Assembly (NCBI RefSeq): GCF_049705945.1
Contig: NZ_JBNAMV010000004.1
Span: 310,001 to 374,000, forward strand
DNA from: Salarchaeum japonicum_A
GTDB lineage: Archaea > Halobacteriota > Halobacteria > Halobacteriales > Halobacteriaceae
DNA: 64,000 bases
Direction of reading: 5' to 3'
The position numbers and the translations under genes are program-made. The notes beneath the pieces were generated by a model. It saw only the letters and a list, made by a program, of their open reading frames with translations. It ran no database searches and was not told the DNA's origin. This document shows, in pieces, positions 1 through 7,461 of the stretch (position 1 is its first letter; each line of letters starts with the position of its first letter).

Positions 1-372
1 GCGTCGGAGACCGAGTTCGGGGAGCGACTGGTGGACGGTACGTTCGTCATCGCGCTGGCGGTAGGGATGAGCGTGGTGGACGTGTCGATGAACGCCACCG
101 CCAACCTCGGCTACGACGACGTGCAGCATCACGCGCCCGTCTTTCACGGCGACACCATCTTCGCCGAATCCGAGGTCGTCTCCAAGCGGGAGCTGGAGAG
201 CCGCGACCACGTCGGCGTCGTCACCACGGAACTCCGCGCGTACAACCAGGACGGAACGAAAGTGCTGTCGCTGGAGCGCACGCCGATGGTACTCAAGCGC
301 GAGCACGCCGAGGTGTCGCCCGACCAACCGCCTGGCTGGCCGGCGGACGTGGGAACGCAGACCGAGGATTAG
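1..372 (+). CDS. MaoC-family hydratase, C-terminal fragment (mesaconyl-CoA hydratase-like)
   Basis: The gene enters from the left edge; the reading frame is open from base 1, so the N-terminus is missing. The visible 123 residues form the second half of a hotdog-fold MaoC enoyl-CoA hydratase. The segment VFHGDTIFAESEV followed by a Tyr-Asn-Gln-Asp-Gly stretch is typical of mesaconyl-CoA/beta-methylmalyl-CoA hydratase-type MaoC proteins, which hydrate branched unsaturated CoA esters. The catalytic Asp/His pair of MaoC proteins lies upstream, outside the window, so activity cannot be judged. The stop codon overlaps the stop of the convergent TPP-enzyme gene by 4 bases (TTAG). The family call is solid; the substrate is inference. 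Confidence 0.72.
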   Translation, partial: ASETEFGERLVDGTFVIALAVGMSVVDVSMNATANLGYDDVQHHAPVFHGDTIFAESEVVSKRELESRDHVGVVTTELRAYNQDGTKVLSLERTPMVLKREHAEVSPDQPPGWPADVGTQTED

Positions 373-2000
373 TCGCGCATGTGGACGCTCGCCTGCGGTT
401 CCGCGGGATCGGTCGGCACCTCGACGAGCGTCGGGCCGTCGCGGTCGAACGCCGCGCGGACGGTTTCGCGAATCTCGTCGGGCGTCTCGGCGCGCGCGGT
501 CTCGACGCCCATGCCGTCCGCGATGGCGGAGAGCGAGAGCGGCGTCTCCGGCCAGTCGTAGGCGTCGAGGCCGTACGAGCGCTGCGCTTCCTCGGAGATG
601 ATGGCGTAGTCGGCGTTGTTGAACGCCACGAGTACCACCGGCAGGTCCTCGGCGGCGGCGGTGTGGAGTTCGTGGATGCACATCATGAGGCCGCCGTCGC
701 CGGAGAGCGCGAGGACGTGCTCGCCGGGGTTCGCGCGCGCCGCGCCGATGGCCGCGGGAAGCCCGGTTCCCATCGTCGCCCACGACCCGGGGTTGACGTA
801 GGAGCGCGGGCCGTACGCGGGGAAGTAGACGAGCGTCCAGATGCGGAAGCCGCCGGCGTCCACGGAGACGGGCGTCTCGCGTGGGGTCGCGTCCCGGACG
901 GCGTCGATCGCGGCGACGGACGTGAGGGGCGGCTGGTCGGCGTCGCGAAGCGCGGCCATCCGGTCGGCGTCGGCCTGCCTGACGGCCGTAGCGCGCGCCG
1001 CGCCGTCCCGGTTCTCCGTTCGTTCGAGGCGGCCGGCGAGACCCGCCAGCGCCGCGCCCGCGTCCGCGACCAGGGCCGCCGTCGGCTCGTACCCGGTTCC
1101 GACGTCCTCGGGGTCGAGCGTGACGTGTACGAGCGTGTCGGGTAGTTCGACGCTCCACGAGCGCGTGGCGACGGCGTCGAAGTCCGTGCCGACGGCGAGC
1201 AGGGCGTCCGACGAGGAGAGCAGGTCGAGGAGGTCGGGGCTTGCGCCGCCGCAGAGCACGCCCGCGGAGAGGTCGTGGTCCTCGGGAATCGTGCCCTTGC
1301 CCTTGTACGTGGTGACGACTGGCGCGTCGAGGGTTTCGGCGACGCCGACGAGCGCGCCGGACGCGTCCGCGGAGCGCACGCCGCCGCCCGCCAGCACCAC
1401 TGGTCGGTCGGCGTCGTTCAGCGCGTCGACGGCGTCCCCAAGCGAGTCCTCGTCGACGCCGTGGACGGACTCCGTGGTGTAGTCGCCGGGTTCCGCGAGA
1501 ACCGCGTCCATCGGGAGGAAGTTCTTCGGGATGCCGACGCGAACCGGGCCCTTCGGCGCGGTTTGCGCGACGGCGATGGCGCGCTCGATTTCGGCTATCG
1601 TGGCCTCGGGGTTCTCCACGAGGACGTTCTCCTTCACGACGTTGTCGTAGGTGTCTGGTGGCGTCTCGTGGATGCCGTCGCCGCCCCGGATGTCGGGTTC
1701 GGTCTCGACCGCGAGGTGGAGGAGCGGCGTGCAGTCGTTCAGGGCGTTCTTCAGGCCGTTCATCGCGTTCATGTCGCCCGGCCCGGGGACGACGCAGGTC
1801 GCGGCCATACTCCCGGACGTCTCGGCGTACCCCCACGCCTCGTGCGAGACGGCGGTCTCGTGGCGCGCGACGACGAAGTCGATGCCGTCGCTGTCGCCGA
1901 TGGCGTCGTTCAGTGGAAGGGTCTGTTTGCCGGGGATGCCGAACACCGTATCGATGCCGTGTGCGACCAATCGGTCGACGACGGCCTCGCTCACGCGCAT
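369..2000 (-). CDS. Thiamine pyrophosphate-dependent enzyme (acetolactate synthase/benzoylformate decarboxylase superfamily)
   Basis: The 543-residue protein has the three-domain layout of this superfamily: N-terminal Pyr domain with the cofactor-activating Glu in ARHETAVSHEAWGYAE, a central Rossmann-like domain, and a C-terminal PP domain with the TPP/Mg motif GDGGLMMC ending about 30 residues later in FNN. Members decarboxylate 2-oxoacids or carboligate them. I started it at ATG 2000 (MRVSEAVVDRL) rather than the longer frame to 2183 because the extension overlaps the divergent gene and a TATA-like AATAAC lies about 27 bases upstream at 2024-2029. No regulatory ACT partner is nearby, so biosynthetic acetolactate synthase is unlikely. 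The substrate is unknown. Confidence 0.82.
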   Translation of the reverse strand: MRVSEAVVDRLVAHGIDTVFGIPGKQTLPLNDAIGDSDGIDFVVARHETAVSHEAWGYAETSGSMAATCVVPGPGDMNAMNGLKNALNDCTPLLHLAVETEPDIRGGDGIHETPPDTYDNVVKENVLVENPEATIAEIERAIAVAQTAPKGPVRVGIPKNFLPMDAVLAEPGDYTTESVHGVDEDSLGDAVDALNDADRPVVLAGGGVRSADASGALVGVAETLDAPVVTTYKGKGTIPEDHDLSAGVLCGGASPDLLDLLSSSDALLAVGTDFDAVATRSWSVELPDTLVHVTLDPEDVGTGYEPTAALVADAGAALAGLAGRLERTENRDGAARATAVRQADADRMAALRDADQPPLTSVAAIDAVRDATPRETPVSVDAGGFRIWTLVYFPAYGPRSYVNPGSWATMGTGLPAAIGAARANPGEHVLALSGDGGLMMCIHELHTAAAEDLPVVLVAFNNADYAIISEEAQRSYGLDAYDWPETPLSLSAIADGMGVETARAETPDEIRETVRAAFDRDGPTLVEVPTDPAEPQASVHMRD

Positions 2001-2081
2001 ACCGAGTGAGTCGCGGCGAGCGCAATAACTCTTGGTAGACCGCGGGCGAAGATTTAGGGCGACGTACACGAACGACCGTGT

Positions 2082-3452
2082 ATGACCGACCACGACGTCT
2101 CGTTCCTCCGAGACCTCGACGCGGAGAGTTCGTTCAGCGAGTCGCGACGCGAGCAGTACGCCCGCGACGCGAGCCCGCACCACCCCTCGACGCCCGACGC
2201 GGTCGTGTGGCCGGAGACCACCGACGAGGTTTCGGCCGTGCTATCCGCGGCGTACGAGCGCGACGTGCCGGTGACGCCGTGGAGCGGCGGGAGCGGCCTC
2301 GAAGGGAACGCCATCCCCGTCGAGGGCGGTATCGTGCTGTCCACGAAGGAGATGACGTGGGTCGAGACCGACCCGGACACGCTCACCGCGCGCGTCGGTC
2401 CCGGCGTCATCTACGACGACCTGAACGAGACGCTCGCCGGTCACGGCCTCCGCTTCCCGCCCGGTATCTCCAGCGGGGACGTGGCGACCATCGGCGGGAT
2501 GATCGCGACCAACGCGAGCGGGTTCAACGCCGTGCGGTACGGCGAGACCCGCGACCACGTCCGCCGCATCGAGGCCGTGCTCCCCGACGGCGAGGTCGTC
2601 GAGGCCGGACGGAACGTCGTGAAGACCTCCTCGGGGTACAGCATCAAGGACTTGCTCGTCGGGAGCGAGGGGACGCTCGGCGTGGTGACGGACGCCACCA
2701 TCGAACTCGCCGGCATCCCCGCGGAGAAGCGCGCGGCGCTCGTCGCGTTCGAGAGCGCGCGCGACGCCTGCCGCGCCGTCAGCGACATCATCGGTGCGGG
2801 CGTGAAACCCGGCGCAATCGAGTTCATGGACGAGCAGTCCATCGAACTCCTGAACGCGAACCGCGACGACCTCACGCTCCCCGAGCGCGCCACCCTCCTG
2901 CTCGAACTCCACGGAAACACGACCGGCATCGAGGAAGACTACGCGTTCGTCGAGGACATCTGCCGCGACCACGGCGTCGTCGAGTGGACGGAACCCGGGG
3001 GCGCGATGGCGGACGTCTGGGAGGCCCGCCGGGAGGCCTTGCCCGCGGCGCGCGCGTACGACCCCGACCTCGACGTGGCCGTCATCGGCGACGTGGTCGT
3101 CCCCATCACGAACTACCCGGACATCGTGGAGCGCGCGCACGACCTCGCCGACGAGTACGACCTGCTCGCGCCGCTCGTCGGGCACGCGGGCGACGGGAAC
3201 CTCCACTACACGCCGCTCGTCGACCGCGACGACGAGGACCACGTGATTCGCGCGATGGCGTTCAACAACGAGGTCGTGCAGGCCGCAATCGAGATGGACG
3301 GCACCGCGACCGGCGAGCACGGCGTCGGCATCGGGAAGCGCGGGTTCATGAGCGACGAGCACGCGAACACCGTGGACGTGATGCGAGGTATCAAAGACGC
3401 CATCGACCCGAAGGGCCTGCTCAACCCCGGGAAAGTCATCCCGGAGGAATGA
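2082..3452 (+). CDS. glcD: FAD-binding oxidase, GlcD/D-lactate dehydrogenase family
   Basis: This 456-residue protein belongs to the PCMH-type flavoprotein oxidases (VAO family). The N-terminal FAD-binding domain shows PVTPWSGGSGLEGNAI, which wraps the FAD pyrophosphate, and NASGFNAVRYG. The C-terminal cap ends in the family signature GEHGVGIGKR, followed by DPKGLLNPGKV. Homologues oxidise D-lactate or glycolate to the 2-oxoacid and pass electrons to the respiratory chain. A box A (ATTTAGGG, 2052-2059) sits 27 bases upstream of ATG, so the transcript is probably leaderless. It is divergent from the TPP enzyme, which could use a 2-oxoacid product; this link is inference. No iron-sulfur GlcF partner is adjacent. 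Confidence 0.85.
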   Translation: MTDHDVSFLRDLDAESSFSESRREQYARDASPHHPSTPDAVVWPETTDEVSAVLSAAYERDVPVTPWSGGSGLEGNAIPVEGGIVLSTKEMTWVETDPDTLTARVGPGVIYDDLNETLAGHGLRFPPGISSGDVATIGGMIATNASGFNAVRYGETRDHVRRIEAVLPDGEVVEAGRNVVKTSSGYSIKDLLVGSEGTLGVVTDATIELAGIPAEKRAALVAFESARDACRAVSDIIGAGVKPGAIEFMDEQSIELLNANRDDLTLPERATLLLELHGNTTGIEEDYAFVEDICRDHGVVEWTEPGGAMADVWEARREALPAARAYDPDLDVAVIGDVVVPITNYPDIVERAHDLADEYDLLAPLVGHAGDGNLHYTPLVDRDDEDHVIRAMAFNNEVVQAAIEMDGTATGEHGVGIGKRGFMSDEHANTVDVMRGIKDAIDPKGLLNPGKVIPEE

Positions 3453-3529
3453 GCACTGTAAAGCGAACTGGAGGATATTTCTAACAGTCCTGGGGAAGGT
3501 TTTTCGGGGTTCGCGGTGTGGGTCGCGGT

Positions 3530-4327
3530 ATGAGTGACGCAGTCACGCTCGACGTAGAGGACGGCATCGCGACCATCACGCTCGACCAGCCCGAGCGCCG
3601 GAACGCGCTCTCCCGCGAGCTAACCGCGGGCCTCCGGGACAGCCTCGAACGCGTCCGTGACGAGGTCGACGACGCCCGCGCGGTCGTCGTGCAGGGCTCG
3701 GGCGGCGCGTTCAGCGCCGGCGGCGACATCGCCGCGATGAAGGAGCGACTCGACTCCGACGAGTCCCTGGAGGAGGCCGTGAAGACGCTCGAGCGAACGA
3801 CGAGCGAGACGCTCGCGCTCCTCGTGGAGTTCCCGCTTCCGACCATCGCGAAGGTCGACGGCCCCGCGGTGGGCGCGGGCGCGAATCTCGCAATCGCGTG
3901 CGACATCCAGCTCGCGACCGAGGACGCGAGCATCGGGTTCGTGTTCCGGCAGGTCGGCCTGTCCGTCGACGCCGGCACGTCCTACCTCCTCCCGCGCGTC
4001 GTCGGGACGAACGTCGCGAAGGAACTCGTCTACACGGGCGAAATCATGGGCGCGGAGCGCGCACACGACCTCGGGCTGTTCAACCACGTCTACGGAAGCG
4101 ACGAGTTCGCGGAGAAAGCCGATGCGATGGTCGACCGAATAGCGTCCGGGCCGACGGCGGCGTTCCGGCACGCGAAACGCCTCATCGACGAGGGCTTCGA
4201 GAAGACCATCGACCAGGCGATGACGGACGAGGCCGTCGCGCAAGGTGTCGTGTTCGACACGTACGACCACGAAGAAGGCGTGCGGGCATTCCTCGAAGAC
4301 AGAGACCCCGAGTTCGAAGGGCGCTAG
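3530..4327 (+). CDS. Enoyl-CoA hydratase/isomerase (crotonase family)
   Basis: At 265 residues this is the usual length for a crotonase. Both oxyanion-hole segments are present: FSAGGDIAAM near residue 65 and VGAGANLAIACD near residue 110, with the C-terminal EGVRAFLEDRDPEFEG tail typical of the family. The region holding the catalytic acids reads QVGLSVDAGTS, with Asp rather than the two Glu of classical hydratases. This resembles PaaG-type isomerases, so double-bond isomerisation is as likely as hydration. ATG 3530 was chosen over a GTG at 3518 because the family begins at this point. Its stop overlaps the convergent MaoC gene by 4 bases (CTAG). Confidence 0.85.
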   Translation: MSDAVTLDVEDGIATITLDQPERRNALSRELTAGLRDSLERVRDEVDDARAVVVQGSGGAFSAGGDIAAMKERLDSDESLEEAVKTLERTTSETLALLVEFPLPTIAKVDGPAVGAGANLAIACDIQLATEDASIGFVFRQVGLSVDAGTSYLLPRVVGTNVAKELVYTGEIMGAERAHDLGLFNHVYGSDEFAEKADAMVDRIASGPTAAFRHAKRLIDEGFEKTIDQAMTDEAVAQGVVFDTYDHEEGVRAFLEDRDPEFEGR

Positions 4328-4773
4328 GCGTCGGGGTTTCGCCGCTCGTAGAAGGCTTTTCCGCGCATCGTCATCACGATTTCGTCGTCCTGATTGAACA
4401 TCGCGGTGTCCGTCGTGAGCAACCCCCGCCCGGGGTCGCTCTCGAGCGGGCGTTTCTCCGCGACCTCCAGACGCACGGAGAGCGTGTCGCCCGGGCGGAC
4501 GGGTTCGGTCCACTGAATCTCCTCGACGCCCGGCGACCCGAGGCTCGCCGCGTCGTCGTAGTGGTGTTCGACCATGAGCTTCATCCAGAGCGACGCCGTG
4601 TGCCAGCCGGACGCGATGAGGCCGCCGAACGGCGACTGCTTCGCCGCCTCCTCGTCCACGTGGAACGGCTGCGGGTCGAACTGTTCCGCGAACTCCACGA
4701 TTTCCTCCTTCGACACCGTGTACGACCCGAACTCCTCCACGTCGCCCACGTCGAAGTCCTCGTAGTACGTCAC
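4324..4773 (-). CDS. MaoC-like (R)-specific enoyl-CoA hydratase
   Basis: This 149-residue single-hotdog protein carries the MaoC hydratase region QFDPQPFHVDEEAA (Asp...His catalytic pair) and the follow-on GGLIASGWHTASLWMKL. It would hydrate trans-2-enoyl-CoA to (R)-3-hydroxyacyl-CoA. The start is a GTG at 4773 that overlaps the stop of the upstream kinase gene by 4 bases, so the two are translationally coupled and form one transcript. The context (APH kinase upstream, ACAD10/11-type dehydrogenase divergent) places it in a CoA-ester catabolic unit. The family is certain; the chain-length preference is unknown. Confidence 0.85.
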   Translation of the reverse strand: MTYYEDFDVGDVEEFGSYTVSKEEIVEFAEQFDPQPFHVDEEAAKQSPFGGLIASGWHTASLWMKLMVEHHYDDAASLGSPGVEEIQWTEPVRPGDTLSVRLEVAEKRPLESDPGRGLLTTDTAMFNQDDEIVMTMRGKAFYERRNPDA

Positions 4774-5843
4774 AGCGGCTCCTCCCCCTCGATGATGCGG
4801 ACCGCGCGGTCGGCGAGCGCGGGCACACGTTCCTCCATCAGCGGATACATCGGGTCGTCGGAGTTTCCTTCCAGGTAGCGCCGGTAGAACATCTCGCCCA
4901 GTCCGGCGAGCTTGTAGACGGCGAGCGCGCGGTAGAACCGCTCGTGCTCGAACTCGAACCCGGTCGCGTCCTCCCAGCGCTCCACGAGTTCGACGCGTGT
5001 CGGGTAGCCGTCGCGTTGCATGAACGTCGCCTCCAGCTCGGGGACCGCGGGCTCGGGGTCCTTGGCGTCCCGCCAGTAGGAGAGCATCCACCCGAGGTCG
5101 GCGCGCGGGTCGCCGAGCGTGCTCATCTCCCAGTCGAACACGCCCGTCAGTTCCGGGGGCGTGCCGGGCGCGTACAGGACGTTGTCGAGCTTGTAATCGC
5201 CGTGCACGAGCGTCTCCGGATGGTCTTCCGGGCAGTTCTCGTCCAGCCACTCGCCGACGCGTTTCAGCTTCGGGACCTCGCGGTCGTCCGCCGTGACCTC
5301 GAACGCCCACGAGAGCTGTTTCCCCCAGCGGTCGACCTGCCGGCGCGTGTAGCCCGCCGGCCGCCCGAGTTCGCCGAGGCCGACCGCTTCGTAGTCCACG
5401 TCGTGGATGGCCGCGAGCGTGTCCGCGAGTTCCTCCCCGATGCGCTGGCGGGACGCGAGGTTCGCGAACCGCTCCGGTTCGTCGTCCCGCAGCACGTCGC
5501 CGGGCACGCGCTCCATCACGTAGAAGTCGCTCCCGATAATGGAGTGGTCGTCGGACGCTGCGACCGTCGGCGGCACCGGCACGGCCGTGTCTTGGAGCGC
5601 GTCGATGACGCGGTACTCGCGGAGCACGTCGTGCGCGGTGTCCGCCGTCTCGCCCGGCGGCGGCCGGCGAATCACAAGGTCGCGGTCGCCCCACTGGACG
5701 AACAGCGTCTCGTTCGAGTGTCCTTCCGCGTGCCGCTCGACGTCGTAGGCGTCCGTCGGCCCGAGTTCGGATTCGAGGAACGTCCGTAACGCGTCCTCGT
5801 CTACGAGCCGAGCGAAGTAGGCCGCACTCGTGTCGTCTGCCAT
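4770..5843 (-). CDS. APH-family phosphotransferase of the ACAD10/11-associated type
   Basis: This 357-residue kinase-like protein has the APH/choline-kinase catalytic motif VHGDYKLDN (Asp base) and the metal-binding FDWEMSTLGDPRADLGW. The latter wording is characteristic of the kinase domain fused to acyl-CoA dehydrogenase in ACAD10/ACAD11 and of LvaA in bacterial levulinate catabolism. Those kinases phosphorylate the 4-hydroxyl of 4-hydroxyacyl-CoA. The gene is divergent from an ACAD10/11-type dehydrogenase (5946) and coupled to a MaoC hydratase, which fits that pathway. I used ATG 5843 (MADDTSAAYF) rather than the frame start at 5894, which runs into the divergent promoter. An antibiotic-resistance role is unlikely. 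Confidence 0.82.
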   Translation of the reverse strand: MADDTSAAYFARLVDEDALRTFLESELGPTDAYDVERHAEGHSNETLFVQWGDRDLVIRRPPPGETADTAHDVLREYRVIDALQDTAVPVPPTVAASDDHSIIGSDFYVMERVPGDVLRDDEPERFANLASRQRIGEELADTLAAIHDVDYEAVGLGELGRPAGYTRRQVDRWGKQLSWAFEVTADDREVPKLKRVGEWLDENCPEDHPETLVHGDYKLDNVLYAPGTPPELTGVFDWEMSTLGDPRADLGWMLSYWRDAKDPEPAVPELEATFMQRDGYPTRVELVERWEDATGFEFEHERFYRALAVYKLAGLGEMFYRRYLEGNSDDPMYPLMEERVPALADRAVRIIEGEEPL

Positions 5844-5916
5844 ACCCGGGCGTTCAACCTCCTCGTACGAATAGGTATGGATGGGAATTACCACTCGATG
5901 CCAATCGGGACGAATC

Positions 5917-5924
5917 TTTTTACA
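5917..5924 (+). promoter_or_regulatory. Box A (TATA) promoter of the ACAD10/11-type gene
   Basis: The T-rich TTTTTACA is centred 26 bases before ATG 5946, the expected spacing for a leaderless haloarchaeal transcript. It lies in the 102-base region shared with the divergent kinase/MaoC operon. Confidence 0.6.
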
Positions 5925-5945
5925 TTGTATTCACGAAGGGTGGGT

Positions 5946-7160
5946 ATGGAGTACGACGATTCCGAGCGAGCGGTCGAGTTCGCCGAGAAAACCCGTGAGT
6001 TCGTCGACGAGGTAGTCATCCCAGTCGAACGCGACGTACTGGGCGGCGACCCCATCAGTGACGACCAACTGGACGCGCTTCGCGAGGAAGCGCGCGACTA
6101 CGGCGTGTACGCACCGCACCTGCCCGAGGAGTACGGCGGGCACGGCCTCAGCTACCGCGACATGCTCCCCGTGTTCGAGGAAGCCGGCCGCAGCCTCCTC
6201 GGCGCGCCCGCCATCAAGGTCGAAGCGCCGGACGAGGGCAACATGCACACCCTCGAGATGTTCGGCACCGAGGACCAGAAAGAGGAGTACCTCCGGCCGC
6301 TCGTCCAGGGAGAGATTCGGAGCGGGTTCTCGATGACCGAACCGATTCAGGGCGGCGGGAGCGACCCGAAGATGATGGCGACCACCGCGGAGAAGGACGG
6401 CGACGAGTGGGTCATCAACGGCCACAAATGGTGGACGACCCAGGGCACCGAGGCCGACGTGCTCATCGTCATGGCCGTCACCGACCCCGACGCCCACCCC
6501 TACAGCGGCTGCTCGCTCTTCCTCGTCGACGCGGACGCGGACGGCGTGAACGTCGTGCGCGACATCCCGCACACCGGCGGGAACGTCACCGGCGTCGGGC
6601 ACGCCGAAATCGAGTACGACAACGTGCGCGTCCCCGAGAGCGCGCTGCTCGGCGAACTCAACGAAGGATTCAGCCACGCGCAAGCCCGCCTCGGCCCCGC
6701 CCGCCTCACCCACTGCATGCGGTACTCCGGAATGGCCCAGCGCGCGCTCGACATCTCGAAAGCATACATCAGCGAACGCGAAGCCTTCGGCGAACCCCTC
6801 AGCGAGAAACAATCCCTCCGCTTCGAAATCGCGGAAGCCGAAACCAACCTCCACGCCGCCCGCACCATGGTCCGGCACGCCGCCCGCCAAATCAACCAAG
6901 GGAACGAAGCCCGCATCCCCGTCGCCATGACCAAAGTGTTCGCCGCGAACACCTGCCAGAACGTCATCGACCAAGCCATCCAGATGTGCGGCGGAAACGG
7001 CATCGGGAAAGACCTCCCGCTCGCCGACTTCTACGAGAGCGTCCGCCAGTTCCGCATCGTCGACGGCGCAGACGAAGTCCACAAACGCGTCATCGCCCGC
7101 GACGCCCTCAGCGACGCCGACCAACACGAATTCGAACTCGAAGCCCTCACGCGCTTCTAA
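5946..7160 (+). CDS. Acyl-CoA dehydrogenase, ACAD10/ACAD11-like
   Basis: The 404-residue flavoenzyme shows the FAD/substrate segments FSMTEPIQGGG and WWTTQG and, near the C-terminus, QMCGGNGIGKDLPLADFY. The catalytic position of classical dehydrogenases (Glu in YEGTSEI) aligns with Asp in VDGADEV, the substitution seen in ACAD10/11-type enzymes. These enzymes eliminate phosphate from 4-phosphoacyl-CoA to yield an enoyl-CoA. The divergent APH-type kinase supplies the matching first step. ATG 5946 is supported by the TATA box and by family N-termini. Codon choice changes inside the gene: GAG dominates before about 6660 and GAA after it. A hairpin follows 7 bases after the stop. Confidence 0.88.
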   Translation: MEYDDSERAVEFAEKTREFVDEVVIPVERDVLGGDPISDDQLDALREEARDYGVYAPHLPEEYGGHGLSYRDMLPVFEEAGRSLLGAPAIKVEAPDEGNMHTLEMFGTEDQKEEYLRPLVQGEIRSGFSMTEPIQGGGSDPKMMATTAEKDGDEWVINGHKWWTTQGTEADVLIVMAVTDPDAHPYSGCSLFLVDADADGVNVVRDIPHTGGNVTGVGHAEIEYDNVRVPESALLGELNEGFSHAQARLGPARLTHCMRYSGMAQRALDISKAYISEREAFGEPLSEKQSLRFEIAEAETNLHAARTMVRHAARQINQGNEARIPVAMTKVFAANTCQNVIDQAIQMCGGNGIGKDLPLADFYESVRQFRIVDGADEVHKRVIARDALSDADQHEFELEALTRF

Positions 7161-7167
7161 CCCACCT

Positions 7168-7209
7168 TTTTACTCAAGCGGTCGCCGAAGGCGACCCGCT
7201 TGAGTAAAA
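7168..7209 (+). terminator. Near-perfect hairpin after the acyl-CoA dehydrogenase gene
   Basis: A 19-base left arm (7168-7186) pairs with a 20-base right arm (7190-7209), with one bulged G and a GAA loop. The arms begin and end in T and A runs, so the hairpin reads as terminator-like on both strands. It starts 7 bases after the stop codon. It is the first of three consecutive hairpins. Confidence 0.6.
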
Positions 7210-7225
7210 CCCTGGAGGCAAAAAG

Positions 7226-7248
7226 ACGCGAGCGCTCTGCGCTCGCGT
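7226..7248. repeat. Perfect 10-bp hairpin (second of three)
   Basis: ACGCGAGCGC at 7226-7235 is the exact reverse complement of 7239-7248, with a TCT loop. It lies 16 bases after the first hairpin and 3 bases before the third. Confidence 0.6.
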
Positions 7249-7251
7249 GAA

Positions 7252-7272
7252 CAGCGCGCCGGCGGCGCGCTG
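7252..7272. repeat. Perfect 9-bp hairpin (third of three)
   Basis: CAGCGCGCC at 7252-7260 pairs exactly with 7264-7272, with a GGC loop. The remainder of this 301-base gap (7273-7461) holds no convincing gene, only the promoter region of the Sir2 gene. Confidence 0.6.
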
Positions 7273-7461
7273 ATGCTCGTACCGTCTCCGCCACTAGACC
7301 GCGCTGGCTGAAAAGTTCAAATACGAGAGCGCGGCCAGCGATGGATGATGTACTGACTAGCGACGTACGGGAGTCCGGTTCGGTGACGGCGACACGCTCC
7401 CGTGCGCGACCGCCGGTGTCGTCTGCACGCCACTTTTCCTCTCGAACGCCTATCCATGGGT

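Noticed and set aside
381..1145. Long antisense frames across the TPP enzyme and many other genes (for example 8511-9920, 9160-11424, 26515-29634, 60725-62689)
   Set aside because: High GC at third codon positions opens long opposite-strand frames; these have Arg/Val/His-rich compositions, no motifs and no promoters, while the true strand shows clear protein families.
369..2000. Biosynthetic acetolactate synthase large subunit (IlvB)
   Set aside because: No ilvN or ilvC neighbour, and the sequence lacks obvious acetolactate synthase-specific stretches; kept as a general TPP enzyme.
4770..5843. Annotation as an aminoglycoside-resistance phosphotransferase
   Set aside because: The metal-binding motif wording and the adjacent ACAD10/11-type dehydrogenase and MaoC genes favour a CoA-ester kinase.
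7300..7345. Stretch AAAAGTTCAAATACGAGAG resembling a tRNA T-loop
   Set aside because: No acceptor or anticodon stem can be built around it, and it reads better as a weak TATA-like sequence in the Sir2 upstream region.
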